Shown piece by piece: positions 1 through 7,893 of a DNA stretch of 64,000 nucleotides. Both the position numbers and the translations under genes were made by a program. The stretch covers positions 1 to 64,000 of the forward strand of contig CABIVQ010000003.1 of NCBI GenBank assembly GCA_902362365.1. The letters run 5' to 3'. Within the stretch, counting starts at the first letter, position 1; every line of letters begins with the position of its first letter. The notes beneath the pieces were generated by a model. It worked only from the letters and a program-made list of their open reading frames with translations, did not search any database and was not told the DNA's origin. This stretch comes from Clostridiaceae bacterium (GTDB lineage: Bacteria > Bacillota > Clostridia > Peptostreptococcales > Peptostreptococcaceae).

Positions 1-104
1 CCTTTCATGTAAAGTAGTTTTGTGATTATTATTACTGTAACATGAACATAAACTTGTGAACTATTTTTTTACATATTTTTAGATGTTGCACTTAATATGA
101 TAAT

Positions 105-734
105 TTATCTATAAATAATATTTTTATTTAATGATTCAACCATTCTTAAGTTGACGATATAACTAGTATGACATCTGTAGAATCCTTTCCCTTCTAAAAT
201 CATTTCCATATTCTTCATAGACATCTTTACTCTATAAGATTTATCTTCTTCATGAATAATTAAATCTCTTCTGTCTGTTTCTATATATATTACTGATTCT
301 AAATTAATTTTAATCAAAGTATTTTTAGTGTGTAGCATTATGTAATTATTATTTTTACTCAAAAAGTTATCAATACATTCACTTAAATGTTTTTCTATAA
401 TCTCATAAGATATAGGTTTCATTAAGTATCGATATGCTCTTACCTCATACCCTTCATGAACATAACAATTAGAAGAGGTAACAAACAATATTTCCACTTT
501 ACTATCAAATTCCCTTATTTTTCTTGATGCATCCATTCCTGTCATATCATTCATTAATATATCTAAAAATAAAATATCTAGTTTTTCTGGATAATTTGAA
601 ACTAAATCTTCTCCAGATGAAAATTCATATATTTTAAATAATATTCCCCTTTTATCTAAGTATGTCTTCACAAATTCAATAAGTATACTTCGTTGTAATA
701 AAATATCATCGCAAATCCCAATATGTAACTCCAT
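105..734 (-). CDS. LytTR-family response regulator, probably C-terminally truncated
   Basis: AgrA/VirR-type two-component response regulator. Residues 1-120 form a receiver domain with the acidic pair D9/D10, phospho-acceptor D58 and K106 in a YLMKP motif. From about residue 131 a LytTR DNA-binding domain starts, with the usual FYRCHTSYIVNL block near residues 185-196. It stops at 209 residues, right after the strand SLNKNIIYR. Members of this family normally run about 235-245 residues and end with a further strand plus a helix, so about 30 residues of the DNA-binding domain are missing. Reading on past the stop gives a short hydrophobic stretch and then another stop, as expected of a decayed end. 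No sensor kinase is visible, but the gene lies near the window edge. Family assignment is firm; function is doubtful because of the short end. Confidence 0.85.
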   Translation of the reverse strand: MELHIGICDDILLQRSILIEFVKTYLDKRGILFKIYEFSSGEDLVSNYPEKLDILFLDILMNDMTGMDASRKIREFDSKVEILFVTSSNCYVHEGYEVRAYRYLMKPISYEIIEKHLSECIDNFLSKNNNYIMLHTKNTLIKINLESVIYIETDRRDLIIHEEDKSYRVKMSMKNMEMILEGKGFYRCHTSYIVNLRMVESLNKNIIYR

Positions 735-854
735 AAAATCTCCTTTGCTATATAATCCTATATAAAATATATTCGTATATATAATTTACATTATTTCACA
801 TGATATATTCAATATATTACTTTATATTATTAATTTAATTTCTTATTATCTAAA

Positions 855-898
855 AATAAGGTATGCCTAAAATAATTATATTCTAAACATACCCTATT
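855..898 (-). terminator. Rho-independent terminator after nrdF
   Basis: Read on the minus strand, an arm AATAGGGTATG pairs with CATACCTTATT, with more G-U/A-U pairing inside, followed by a T-rich tail. It starts within a few bases of the nrdF stop and ends the nrdEF transcript. Confidence 0.75.
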
Positions 899-901
899 TT
901 A

Positions 902-1864
902 CTAATTAAATATAAAGTCACTATCTTCTAGTTCTTCATAGACTCCTTTTTGATATCCATTCCCCTTAGTCGAAAAGAAATCATGTGTTTTAGTTTCAAC
1001 GCTTAATCCATTTAAAACAATAGGATTAACAGGTTCTACTTCATAAAATTTATCAAATCCTAGGTTCTCTAGAGCTTGATTTGCATTATATTTTAAAAAG
1101 TTGATTACTTCTTCTTCTAATTTACTTTCTTTATAAATTAATCTTGTGTAATTTATTTCATTTTCCATAAGGTCATTTAAAATCACATATAATCTTTGAG
1201 TTAACACTAGCTTATCTGCATTTGAAAATTCATTAAATATCTCTTGGGCTAGTAATCCAATATATTTTCCATGTAAAGACTCATCTCTTAAAATTAAAGA
1301 TATAATCTCTCCACTTGCTACCATCTTACCTTGTCCTGCTAAATATAAAGGATAGAAAAAACCGCTATAAAATAAAAAGCTTTCAAGAAATACACTGGTA
1401 ACCATTGATAAATATAGACTTTTTTTATCATTGGTATTTTCATATTGTTTTAGTATAAGCTCTGCTTTTCTTTGTAACGTTGGCTCTGTTTCAATCCATG
1501 TAAAAAGTTCTTCTATTTCAACTTTTGAAAGTAATGTTGTAAATATTGATGAGTAGCTTTTCGCATGAATTTCCTCCATAGTTCCCATAAAAGATAATAC
1601 AGCTTTTCTCTGTAAGTTATCAGTCAAACTCATCATAGATGGAATACCGTTATTACCTTGTTTTGTATCTAATAAAGTCAATCCCGCTAAAACTCTTTTA
1701 TATAACTTTTTTTGATTTTCATCTAATTCAGACCAACATTTTAAATCTTTTGATATAGATATTTCTTCAGGTAACCAAAATTGCTTAACATTTTGATTCC
1801 AAAAAGTCTGTGTAAAATCATCATCTTCTACATTCCAGTTTACTGCTTTGTGTACAAATGTCAT
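902..1864 (-). CDS. nrdF: Class Ib ribonucleoside-diphosphate reductase, beta subunit NrdF
   Basis: Radical-generating small subunit of aerobic class Ib ribonucleotide reductase. It carries the dimetal site and tyrosyl radical that drive reduction of ribonucleoside diphosphates by NrdE. Visible ligands are D66, the EExH motif with H100, radical Tyr104 four residues later, the FLESFLFYSGF helix and the RDESLHG motif. Length of 320 residues is normal for NrdF. The start is taken at the second ATG because the first ATG abuts the GAAGGG ribosome-binding site. It lies 27 bp downstream of nrdE in one operon. NrdI, the flavodoxin that class Ib enzymes need for manganese activation, and NrdH are not adjacent and must lie elsewhere if present. 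Confidence 0.96.
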   Translation of the reverse strand: MTFVHKAVNWNVEDDDFTQTFWNQNVKQFWLPEEISISKDLKCWSELDENQKKLYKRVLAGLTLLDTKQGNNGIPSMMSLTDNLQRKAVLSFMGTMEEIHAKSYSSIFTTLLSKVEIEELFTWIETEPTLQRKAELILKQYENTNDKKSLYLSMVTSVFLESFLFYSGFFYPLYLAGQGKMVASGEIISLILRDESLHGKYIGLLAQEIFNEFSNADKLVLTQRLYVILNDLMENEINYTRLIYKESKLEEEVINFLKYNANQALENLGFDKFYEVEPVNPIVLNGLSVETKTHDFFSTKGNGYQKGVYEELEDSDFIFN

Positions 1865-1891
1865 AACTCTCATCCCTTCTCAATTAAATTC

Positions 1892-3994
1892 TTATACTGA
1901 ACATGATATACATTCATTGTCTATTTCTCTTATCATTTTAGTTCTTGTGTAGTATAAACTTTTTAGTCCTTTTTTGTATGCATAAATATAGTACCTAGCT
2001 ATATCCCTAGTTGTCTTATCATCTGTTACGAATAGTGTAGTTGATATTCCTTGATCAACATGTTTTTGCACAGTTGCTACCATATCAATAACTTTAAACA
2101 TATCTATTCTATATGCAGATTGATACCATAATAGATTTTCATTAGTTAAAAATGGCATTGGGTATATAGTTGTTGAATCTCCATAAGTCCTAATTTCAAT
2201 AGGCTCTGTAATTGGCATTATACTCGAAGTTGAATTCTGAACATAACTTATGCTTTGAGTTGGCGCAATGGCCATTAAATATGCATTATATAGACCTTTT
2301 TCTTTAACTTCATCTAATAAACTTGCCCAATCATACTTTGTAGGAATATAAATTCCCTCAAATAGTTTTTTTACTTTCTCACTCTTAGGTAAAAATTCTT
2401 CTTCATAATATTTACCTAAAACATCACTATTTCTTCCTTTTGCATATTCTGATTTTTCAAATCCCTCGAAGGTTTTACCTTTTTCTATACTTAAATTCAT
2501 AGATGATTTTATTGCATAATATCTAACTAATGCGAAAAATACATTAGCAAAATCTATTGCATCTTCTGACGTATAAAGAATATTTTCTTTCATAAGGTAT
2601 CCATGTAAGTTCATGGCTCCTAAGCCCACTGCATGAGATGCATTATTACCATTAGCCACAGTTGGAACTTCTTTAATATTTGTTTTATCTGAAACTATAC
2701 TTAAACTTCTTATAGCAACATCTACTACATTTTCTATATCTTTATTTTTCATAATGTTAGCAATATTTAAAGACCCTAAATTACAACTTATATCTTGTCC
2801 CCAATTATTATTACCTCCATACCCTTGTATATCTGATGGAGTCTGATATTGGAATATTTCACAACATAAATTAGACATTTTTATAATACCCTTGTCCTTT
2901 AGAACATGATCTTTATTTGCAGTATCAATAAACATTACATAAGGATAACCACTTTCTTGTTGAGTTTGTGCTATTCTAGTTAGGTATTGTCTTGGATTTA
3001 TTTCTTTCTTCTTTATATCTTCATCACTAGCTAATTTATCATACCATTCGTTCATATTTATATCATCAAGATGAAGACCATACTTTTTATAAATTGAATT
3101 AGGATAAAATGCATAAGCTACTTCATTCTTCTCGGCTAATTCCATAAACTTATCAGGTATAATTGCTCCTACTGATAAATTAGTAAGCCTTATTTTTTCA
3201 TCTGCATTTATCTTCTTAGTATCCATTAAAAGTTCAAAATCTGGATGAAGTACATTTAAATATACAGCTCCTGCACCTTGTCTAGCACCCATTTGATTAA
3301 AGTAACTAAATGATTGTTCTAACATCTTAGCAACTCCAACAACTCCACCAGCTGCTCCTTCTATATCTTTTATAGACTCTCCACTAGCTCTTAATCTACT
3401 TAAATTTAATGCAACTCCCCCACCAATTTTAGATAGGTGATTAGCTGAAGCAACTGCATAAGAAATTCCCTCACAACTATCTTCAACGGAAATTAAAAAG
3501 CAACTTACCATCTCACCTGCTCTAGCTCTTCCAGCATTTAAAAATGTTGGTGTTGCAGGTTGAAATTCTTGTTTTATTAACTTATCAGCAATTTTCTTGG
3601 CAAAGTTTTCGTCACCATTAGCAAGTGCTAAAGATACAATCAGTATCTTATCCTCATAACTTTCTAGTATAGATTTTCCATCATTACTTTTCAAAGCATA
3701 ATTTTCAAAGAATTTACTAGCACTCATATAAGATTCAAACTTAAAATCTTGACTTTTTATAAATTCGTAAAGTTTTTCTATATAGATAGTGCTGTACTGT
3801 TTTATTACTTTTTCTGAATAATAATTATTTTTTACTAAGTAGTCTATTTTTTCTTTAATTGTACTAAATTCCTTCATTCTTACCTTAACAGAATATTCAA
3901 GGTATGCTTCTAGAGCTTCTTTGTCTTTATCTAATTGATATTTTCCATCTTTATCTCTAACAATAACCTGATTATTAAGTTCTATCCAATTCAT
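1892..3994 (-). CDS. nrdE: Class Ib ribonucleoside-diphosphate reductase, alpha subunit NrdE
   Basis: Catalytic large subunit of ribonucleotide reductase, 700 residues, the typical NrdE length without an ATP cone. Visible features are the VSCFL segment with the first redox cysteine, the SNLCCEI active-site motif (Asn, Cys and Glu), the paired tyrosines in ALLWYQ/SLYYTRT regions for radical transfer, and the C-terminal CISCSV tail whose two cysteines shuttle electrons from thioredoxin/NrdH. The start is placed at the ATG encoding MNWIELNN: the upstream in-frame GTG lies within the AAAGGTGGG ribosome-binding site. It is first in the nrdE-nrdF operon, controlled by the tandem NrdR boxes upstream. 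Confidence 0.96.
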   Translation of the reverse strand: MNWIELNNQVIVRDKDGKYQLDKDKEALEAYLEYSVKVRMKEFSTIKEKIDYLVKNNYYSEKVIKQYSTIYIEKLYEFIKSQDFKFESYMSASKFFENYALKSNDGKSILESYEDKILIVSLALANGDENFAKKIADKLIKQEFQPATPTFLNAGRARAGEMVSCFLISVEDSCEGISYAVASANHLSKIGGGVALNLSRLRASGESIKDIEGAAGGVVGVAKMLEQSFSYFNQMGARQGAGAVYLNVLHPDFELLMDTKKINADEKIRLTNLSVGAIIPDKFMELAEKNEVAYAFYPNSIYKKYGLHLDDINMNEWYDKLASDEDIKKKEINPRQYLTRIAQTQQESGYPYVMFIDTANKDHVLKDKGIIKMSNLCCEIFQYQTPSDIQGYGGNNNWGQDISCNLGSLNIANIMKNKDIENVVDVAIRSLSIVSDKTNIKEVPTVANGNNASHAVGLGAMNLHGYLMKENILYTSEDAIDFANVFFALVRYYAIKSSMNLSIEKGKTFEGFEKSEYAKGRNSDVLGKYYEEEFLPKSEKVKKLFEGIYIPTKYDWASLLDEVKEKGLYNAYLMAIAPTQSISYVQNSTSSIMPITEPIEIRTYGDSTTIYPMPFLTNENLLWYQSAYRIDMFKVIDMVATVQKHVDQGISTTLFVTDDKTTRDIARYYIYAYKKGLKSLYYTRTKMIREIDNECISCSV

Positions 3995-4117
3995 GTCTAT
4001 GTATCCCACCTTTATTTAATTGATTATAGTCAAAATCCACTTAAAACTTATTAAAATCATTTTTTATTACTCCAAATTATTACCCCAAAATAAAAGAAAA
4101 AATCTCATTTTACACAC

Positions 4118-4147
4118 AAAAAAAAGCCCCTAATTTTATAGCGACTT
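4118..4147 (-). terminator. Possible leader terminator upstream of nrdE
   Basis: On the minus strand AAGTCGCT pairs, with one mismatch, with AGGGGCTT across an 8-nt loop and is followed by eight T residues. It lies about 125 bp before nrdE and downstream of the NrdR boxes, so it would be inside the nrdEF leader. It may be an attenuator or a weak terminator of something short. The rest of the leader (3995-4117) shows nothing else I recognise. Confidence 0.4.
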
Positions 4148-4214
4148 GTATCCATTGCAAACACTAATTTGTTAATAAAAAAACTTTTTAATTTTTTATA
4201 AAAAATGATATATT

Positions 4215-4261
4215 ACGCAATATATTGTTGTTTATTTCTTCTTAAATACTATATATAGTAT
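4215..4261 (-). promoter_or_regulatory. Tandem NrdR boxes upstream of nrdEF
   Basis: Two 16-bp palindromic sites match the NrdR consensus (acaCwAtATwTwGtgt): ACGCAATATATTGTTG at 4215-4230 and ATACTATATATAGTAT at 4246-4261. Their centres are 31 bp apart, the three-helical-turn spacing known for paired NrdR boxes. NrdR is an ATP/dATP-sensing zinc-ribbon repressor of ribonucleotide reductase operons. The sites lie about 220-270 bp before nrdE. The sequence match and spacing are seen; binding is inferred. Confidence 0.82.
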
Positions 4262-4325
4262 TTTTTTCTATTCACCACACTTAATAATTATCAGTTAACA
4301 GCATTAAATCCCAATTCCAAAACTC

Positions 4326-4480
4326 AAAAAAGTGCCTTAATAAAAGTTAATCAGATACGCCGAGCGAAGGTGTGCGAATATAATTTTACTGAGATTTGCA
4401 GCATCTTTTCAGCTGCATTGAAGTAAAATTATATTGCACACCAAGCCCTCGTATCCAGAACTTTTATCTAAGCACTTTTT
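4326..4480. repeat. Long hairpin element 1 (after aspS)
   Basis: A 155-nt inverted repeat filling the gap right after the aspS stop. From outside in: AAAAAAGTGC with GCACTTTTT, TAAAAGTT with AACTTTTA, GATACG with CGTATC, GC with GC, an internal loop GAA (4366-4368) opposite AA (4443-4444), GGTGTG with CACACC, a perfect 14-bp stem (4377-4390 with 4422-4435), then AT, a TT bulge, and GCAGC pairing GCTGC before AT. With A-runs at one end and T-runs at the other it could terminate transcription in both directions. Apical and internal-loop modules match the elements at 6307, 17609, 19983 and 46549. The remaining gap up to nrdE holds only the NrdR boxes and the leader terminator. Confidence 0.85.
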
Positions 4481-4481
4481 C

Positions 4482-6266
4482 CTACTCTTCTATATTAACT
4501 TCTATATTTAATTCCTCTAGTTGAGCTGTATCAGCAACAGCTGGAGCATTTGTCATTGGACAAACAGCACTTTGATTCTTAGGGAATGCTATAACATCTT
4601 TAATGTTAGTAGTTCCTGTAAGTATCATTGTAAGTCTATCAAGACCGAAAGCTATACCTGCATGAGGAGGAGTTCCGTACTTGAATGCATCTAATAAGAA
4701 TCCAAACTTCTCTTGAGACTCTTCTTCATCCATTCCAAGTGCAGCGAACATTTTCTTTTGAACATCAGAATTGAATATTCTAACACTTCCTCCACCTACT
4801 TCGTAACCATTGATTACTATATCGTAAGCTTTAGCTCTTAAAGATGCTTTATCATCTCCATCAAGTTTATCTATATCTTCATCCATTGGTGATGTAAATG
4901 GATGGTGTTTAGCTATAAATCTTCCTGTTTCTTCATCTTCTTCAAATAATGGGAATTCAGTTACCCATAACATTTTATAAACGCTATTATCTAATAAGTC
5001 TAATCTTCTAGCAACTTCTAGTCTAACTTGACCTAGAGCATCAAATACTACTGTGTCTTTATCAGCTACAAATAGTAATAAGTCTCCTTCTTTAGCATTC
5101 ATTCTATCTAATATTTTTGTTAATTCTTCTTCTGAGAAGAACTTAGCTATTGGAGAAGTAACCTCTCTATTAGCTCCAACTTTCATCCAAGCAAGACCTT
5201 TAGCCTTATAAGTTTTAGCATGATCTTCTAATTTACCTATTTGTTTTTTAGTAAATTCTTCAGCTTTGCCTTCAACATTTATACCTCTAACACTAAAACC
5301 TTCTTTTGTAGCATTAGCAAATACACCAAATCCACAATTTTTTACTATATCAGATATATTAGTTAATTCATATCCAAATCTAGTATCTGGCTTATCAGAA
5401 CCGTATCTTTCCATAGCCTCTGCATAAGTCATAACTGGAAGTGGTAATTGAACATCTACATCTAGTATTTCTTTAAATACTAATTGTACCATCTTTTCCA
5501 TTATAGCCATAACATCTTCTTGTTCAACAAATGACATTTCACAGTCTATTTGAGTGAACTCAGGTTGTCTGTCAGCTCTTAAGTCTTCATCTCTGAAACA
5601 CTTAACTATTTGGAAGTATCTATCCATTCCACTTACCATTAATAATTGTTTAAATAATTGTGGAGATTGTGGTAATGCATAGAATTTACCAGGATTAACT
5701 CTACTTGGTACTAAGTAATCTCTAGCGCCTTCTGGAGTTGGTTTTATTAAGAAAGGAGTTTCTATTTCAAAGAAGTTATTTGAACTTAAGTAGTTTCTTA
5801 CTATGTTAGCTATTCTACTTCTTGTCATTAACTTTTGTTGCATAGATGGCTTTCTTAAATCTAAGTATCTATATTTTAATTTTAATTCTTCTGAAACATT
5901 ATCATCATCTTTTATATAGATTGGAGGAGTTTCTGATTTATTTAATACTTTTAAACTTGTTGCAACTATTTCTATATCACCAGTTGGTAAGTTAGGGTTC
6001 TTAGAAGATCTTTCACTTACTTTACCAGTTACTGCTATTACATATTCAGAGCCTAGTTTTTCTGCTTTTGCGAATGCTTCAGCATTTACATCCGTATCGA
6101 ATATTATTTGGCATAATCCACTTCTGTCTCTTAGGTCTACGAATACTAATCCACCTAAGTTTCTTTTCTTTTGTACCCATCCCATAAGTACAACTTCTTC
6201 ATCTATATTTGTAGCTCTTAAATCACCACAATAGTGAGTTCTCTTTAATCCGTTTAAAGTCTCCAC
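4482..6266 (-). CDS. aspS: Aspartyl-tRNA synthetase
   Basis: Charges tRNA-Asp with aspartate (class II aminoacyl-tRNA synthetase). The 594-residue length and domain order are those of the bacterial-type enzyme: N-terminal OB-fold anticodon-binding domain (about 1-110), catalytic core with motif 2 (FRDEDLRADRQPEFTQ), an inserted GAD domain (about 285-420) and motif 3 (GIAFGLDRL) near the end. Ribosome-binding site AGGAGG precedes the ATG. It follows hisS on the same strand but is separated by 364 bp containing a long hairpin, so co-transcription is uncertain. The long hairpin at 4326-4480 begins directly after its stop and probably terminates it. Confidence 0.97.
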   Translation of the reverse strand: METLNGLKRTHYCGDLRATNIDEEVVLMGWVQKKRNLGGLVFVDLRDRSGLCQIIFDTDVNAEAFAKAEKLGSEYVIAVTGKVSERSSKNPNLPTGDIEIVATSLKVLNKSETPPIYIKDDDNVSEELKLKYRYLDLRKPSMQQKLMTRSRIANIVRNYLSSNNFFEIETPFLIKPTPEGARDYLVPSRVNPGKFYALPQSPQLFKQLLMVSGMDRYFQIVKCFRDEDLRADRQPEFTQIDCEMSFVEQEDVMAIMEKMVQLVFKEILDVDVQLPLPVMTYAEAMERYGSDKPDTRFGYELTNISDIVKNCGFGVFANATKEGFSVRGINVEGKAEEFTKKQIGKLEDHAKTYKAKGLAWMKVGANREVTSPIAKFFSEEELTKILDRMNAKEGDLLLFVADKDTVVFDALGQVRLEVARRLDLLDNSVYKMLWVTEFPLFEEDEETGRFIAKHHPFTSPMDEDIDKLDGDDKASLRAKAYDIVINGYEVGGGSVRIFNSDVQKKMFAALGMDEEESQEKFGFLLDAFKYGTPPHAGIAFGLDRLTMILTGTTNIKDVIAFPKNQSAVCPMTNAPAVADTAQLEELNIEVNIEE

Positions 6267-6306
6267 TTATAGTCCTCCTTTAATTGTTAATATAAGAAGT
6301 CTTGAA

Positions 6307-6430
6307 AATAAATTGCAGTTTAAGGCTTAGGGTGCGAGTCACAACTTGACCCATGCAAGGCAAAATACGCCTTGCAAATGGGCACTACGTTTGTGACTTT
6401 CAGACCCTTCACCTGGGTAATTAATTTATT
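6307..6430. repeat. Long hairpin element 2 (between hisS and aspS), inverted copy
   Basis: A 124-nt inverted repeat: AATAAATT pairs with AATTTATT at the ends, then AGGGT with ACCCT, GTCACAA (6338-6344) with TTGTGAC (6391-6397), CCCAT (6350-6354) with ATGGG (6378-6382), and GCAAGGC with GCCTTGC around a 7-nt loop. The two unpaired bases beside the apical stem are AA on this strand, TT on the other, so the element is inverted relative to its relatives. The conserved lower loop (TGAA opposite TAA) is also present. Flanks hold little else: 6431-6630 is AT-rich with one 12-bp hairpin (6566-6594) lacking a T-run. Confidence 0.8.
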
Positions 6431-6630
6431 AAATCAAAACCTATATTATAATTTTTTATGTGTATGATGTATTTTTTATAATACTTATTGTTTGTTATGT
6501 TATATTTTTTTGTTATAGTTGTTATTTGTTATCTGTTTACTTTATTTAGTATAAGGTTTATTCTTAATAAATTCAATATTTCATTGAATTTATTACCTTC
6601 GTATCCTAATACTTTATTTTTTGCTGTAGA

Positions 6631-7893
6631 TTATAATCTATTTTTTAACTCTCCTACTAACTCACTTAATTTAACAGTAATTTGCTCTGATGTTTGCATA
6701 TTTTTAAGTGTTGCACTGTCATTTGCTAGTTCATCTTCACCTATTACTATTGTGAATTTAGCATTTATTTTATCTGAGTATTTAAATTGTGCTTTTACAC
6801 TTCTATCTAAGTGGTCACTGTCAGCACTTATATGGTTGTATCTTAAGTCCTTTAATAACTTGAAGCTCTTAGTTTTAGCTTCATCACCTATTGTTACTAT
6901 GTATATGTCTGTTGATTGTGGATTTTCTATTTCTATGTTGTTGTTTTCCATAGTTAATAATAATCTTTCAGCTCCTAAAGCGAATCCTATACCACTTGTA
7001 CCTTTTGGTCCACCTAATTGCTCAACTAGTCCGTCATATCTTCCTCCACCACAAACTGTACTTTGAGAACCTATATCATTAGATATTATTTCAAAAGCAG
7101 TTTTCTTGTAGTAGTCAAGTCCTCTAACTATTGTTTTATCAACTATAAAGTTAACATCCATTTCTTTTAAATACTTTTGTAATTTTTCAAAGTGATCTTT
7201 ACAATCATCACATATATGATCAATCATGAAAGGTACGTCTTGTAAATTTTCTTGGCAATTTGGGTTCTTACAATCTATAACTCTCATAGGGTTTTTATCT
7301 TTTCTTTCTAAGCAAGTACTACATAATACATCTGACTTTGCATCTAAGTAAGACTTTAGTAATTCATTGTATTTTGCTCTACAAGTTGGACATCCAACAG
7401 AATTTATACTTACTGCTAAATCTTTAAGTCCAACTTCATTGAAGAATTGTACAGCTAAAGCTATAACTTCTGCATCTAAAGATGGATTATCACTTCCTAC
7501 TGCTTCAACACCAAATTGGTGGAATTGTCTTTGTCTTCCAGCTTGTGGTCTTTCATATCTGAAGCAAGGTATTATGTAAAACATCTTAGTCGGTTGAGCA
7601 TCTGAATATAATTTGTTTTCTATAAATGCCCTTATTACACCAGCAGTTCCTTCTGGCTTTAAAGTTATATCTCTTCCACCCTTATCTTCAAATGAATACA
7701 TTTCTTTTTGAACTACGTCAGTAGTATCTCCAACACTTCTTTTAAATAATTCTGTATGTTCGAATATAGGAGTTCTCATTTCCTCATATCCGTATAATCC
7801 ACATATTTCTCTAAATTTATTTTCTACATAATTCCACTTGTATGACTCTTTTGGAGTTATGTCTTTTGTTCCTCTAGGTGCTTTAGTTAGCAT
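6631..7893 (-). CDS. hisS: Histidyl-tRNA synthetase
   Basis: Class II synthetase that charges tRNA-His. At 420 residues it has the usual length, with the N-terminal PRGTKD motif, class II motif 2 region (KPEGTAGVIRAF and FRYERPQAGRQRQFHQFG), the histidine-specific RGLDYY motif near residue 260, motif 3 (GFALGAERLLL), and a C-terminal anticodon-binding domain (about 325-420). The start codon overlaps the end of hemZ by 11 bp, and an AGGAGGT ribosome-binding site lies inside hemZ, so hemZ and hisS are translated from one message. No T-box leader can be seen. Confidence 0.97.
   Translation of the reverse strand: MLTKAPRGTKDITPKESYKWNYVENKFREICGLYGYEEMRTPIFEHTELFKRSVGDTTDVVQKEMYSFEDKGGRDITLKPEGTAGVIRAFIENKLYSDAQPTKMFYIIPCFRYERPQAGRQRQFHQFGVEAVGSDNPSLDAEVIALAVQFFNEVGLKDLAVSINSVGCPTCRAKYNELLKSYLDAKSDVLCSTCLERKDKNPMRVIDCKNPNCQENLQDVPFMIDHICDDCKDHFEKLQKYLKEMDVNFIVDKTIVRGLDYYKKTAFEIISNDIGSQSTVCGGGRYDGLVEQLGGPKGTSGIGFALGAERLLLTMENNNIEIENPQSTDIYIVTIGDEAKTKSFKLLKDLRYNHISADSDHLDRSVKAQFKYSDKINAKFTIVIGEDELANDSATLKNMQTSEQITVKLSELVGELKNRL

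Noticed and set aside
6488..7066. 192-codon plus-strand ORF opposite hisS
   Set aside because: Antisense shadow of hisS with no ribosome-binding site and no recognisable domain.
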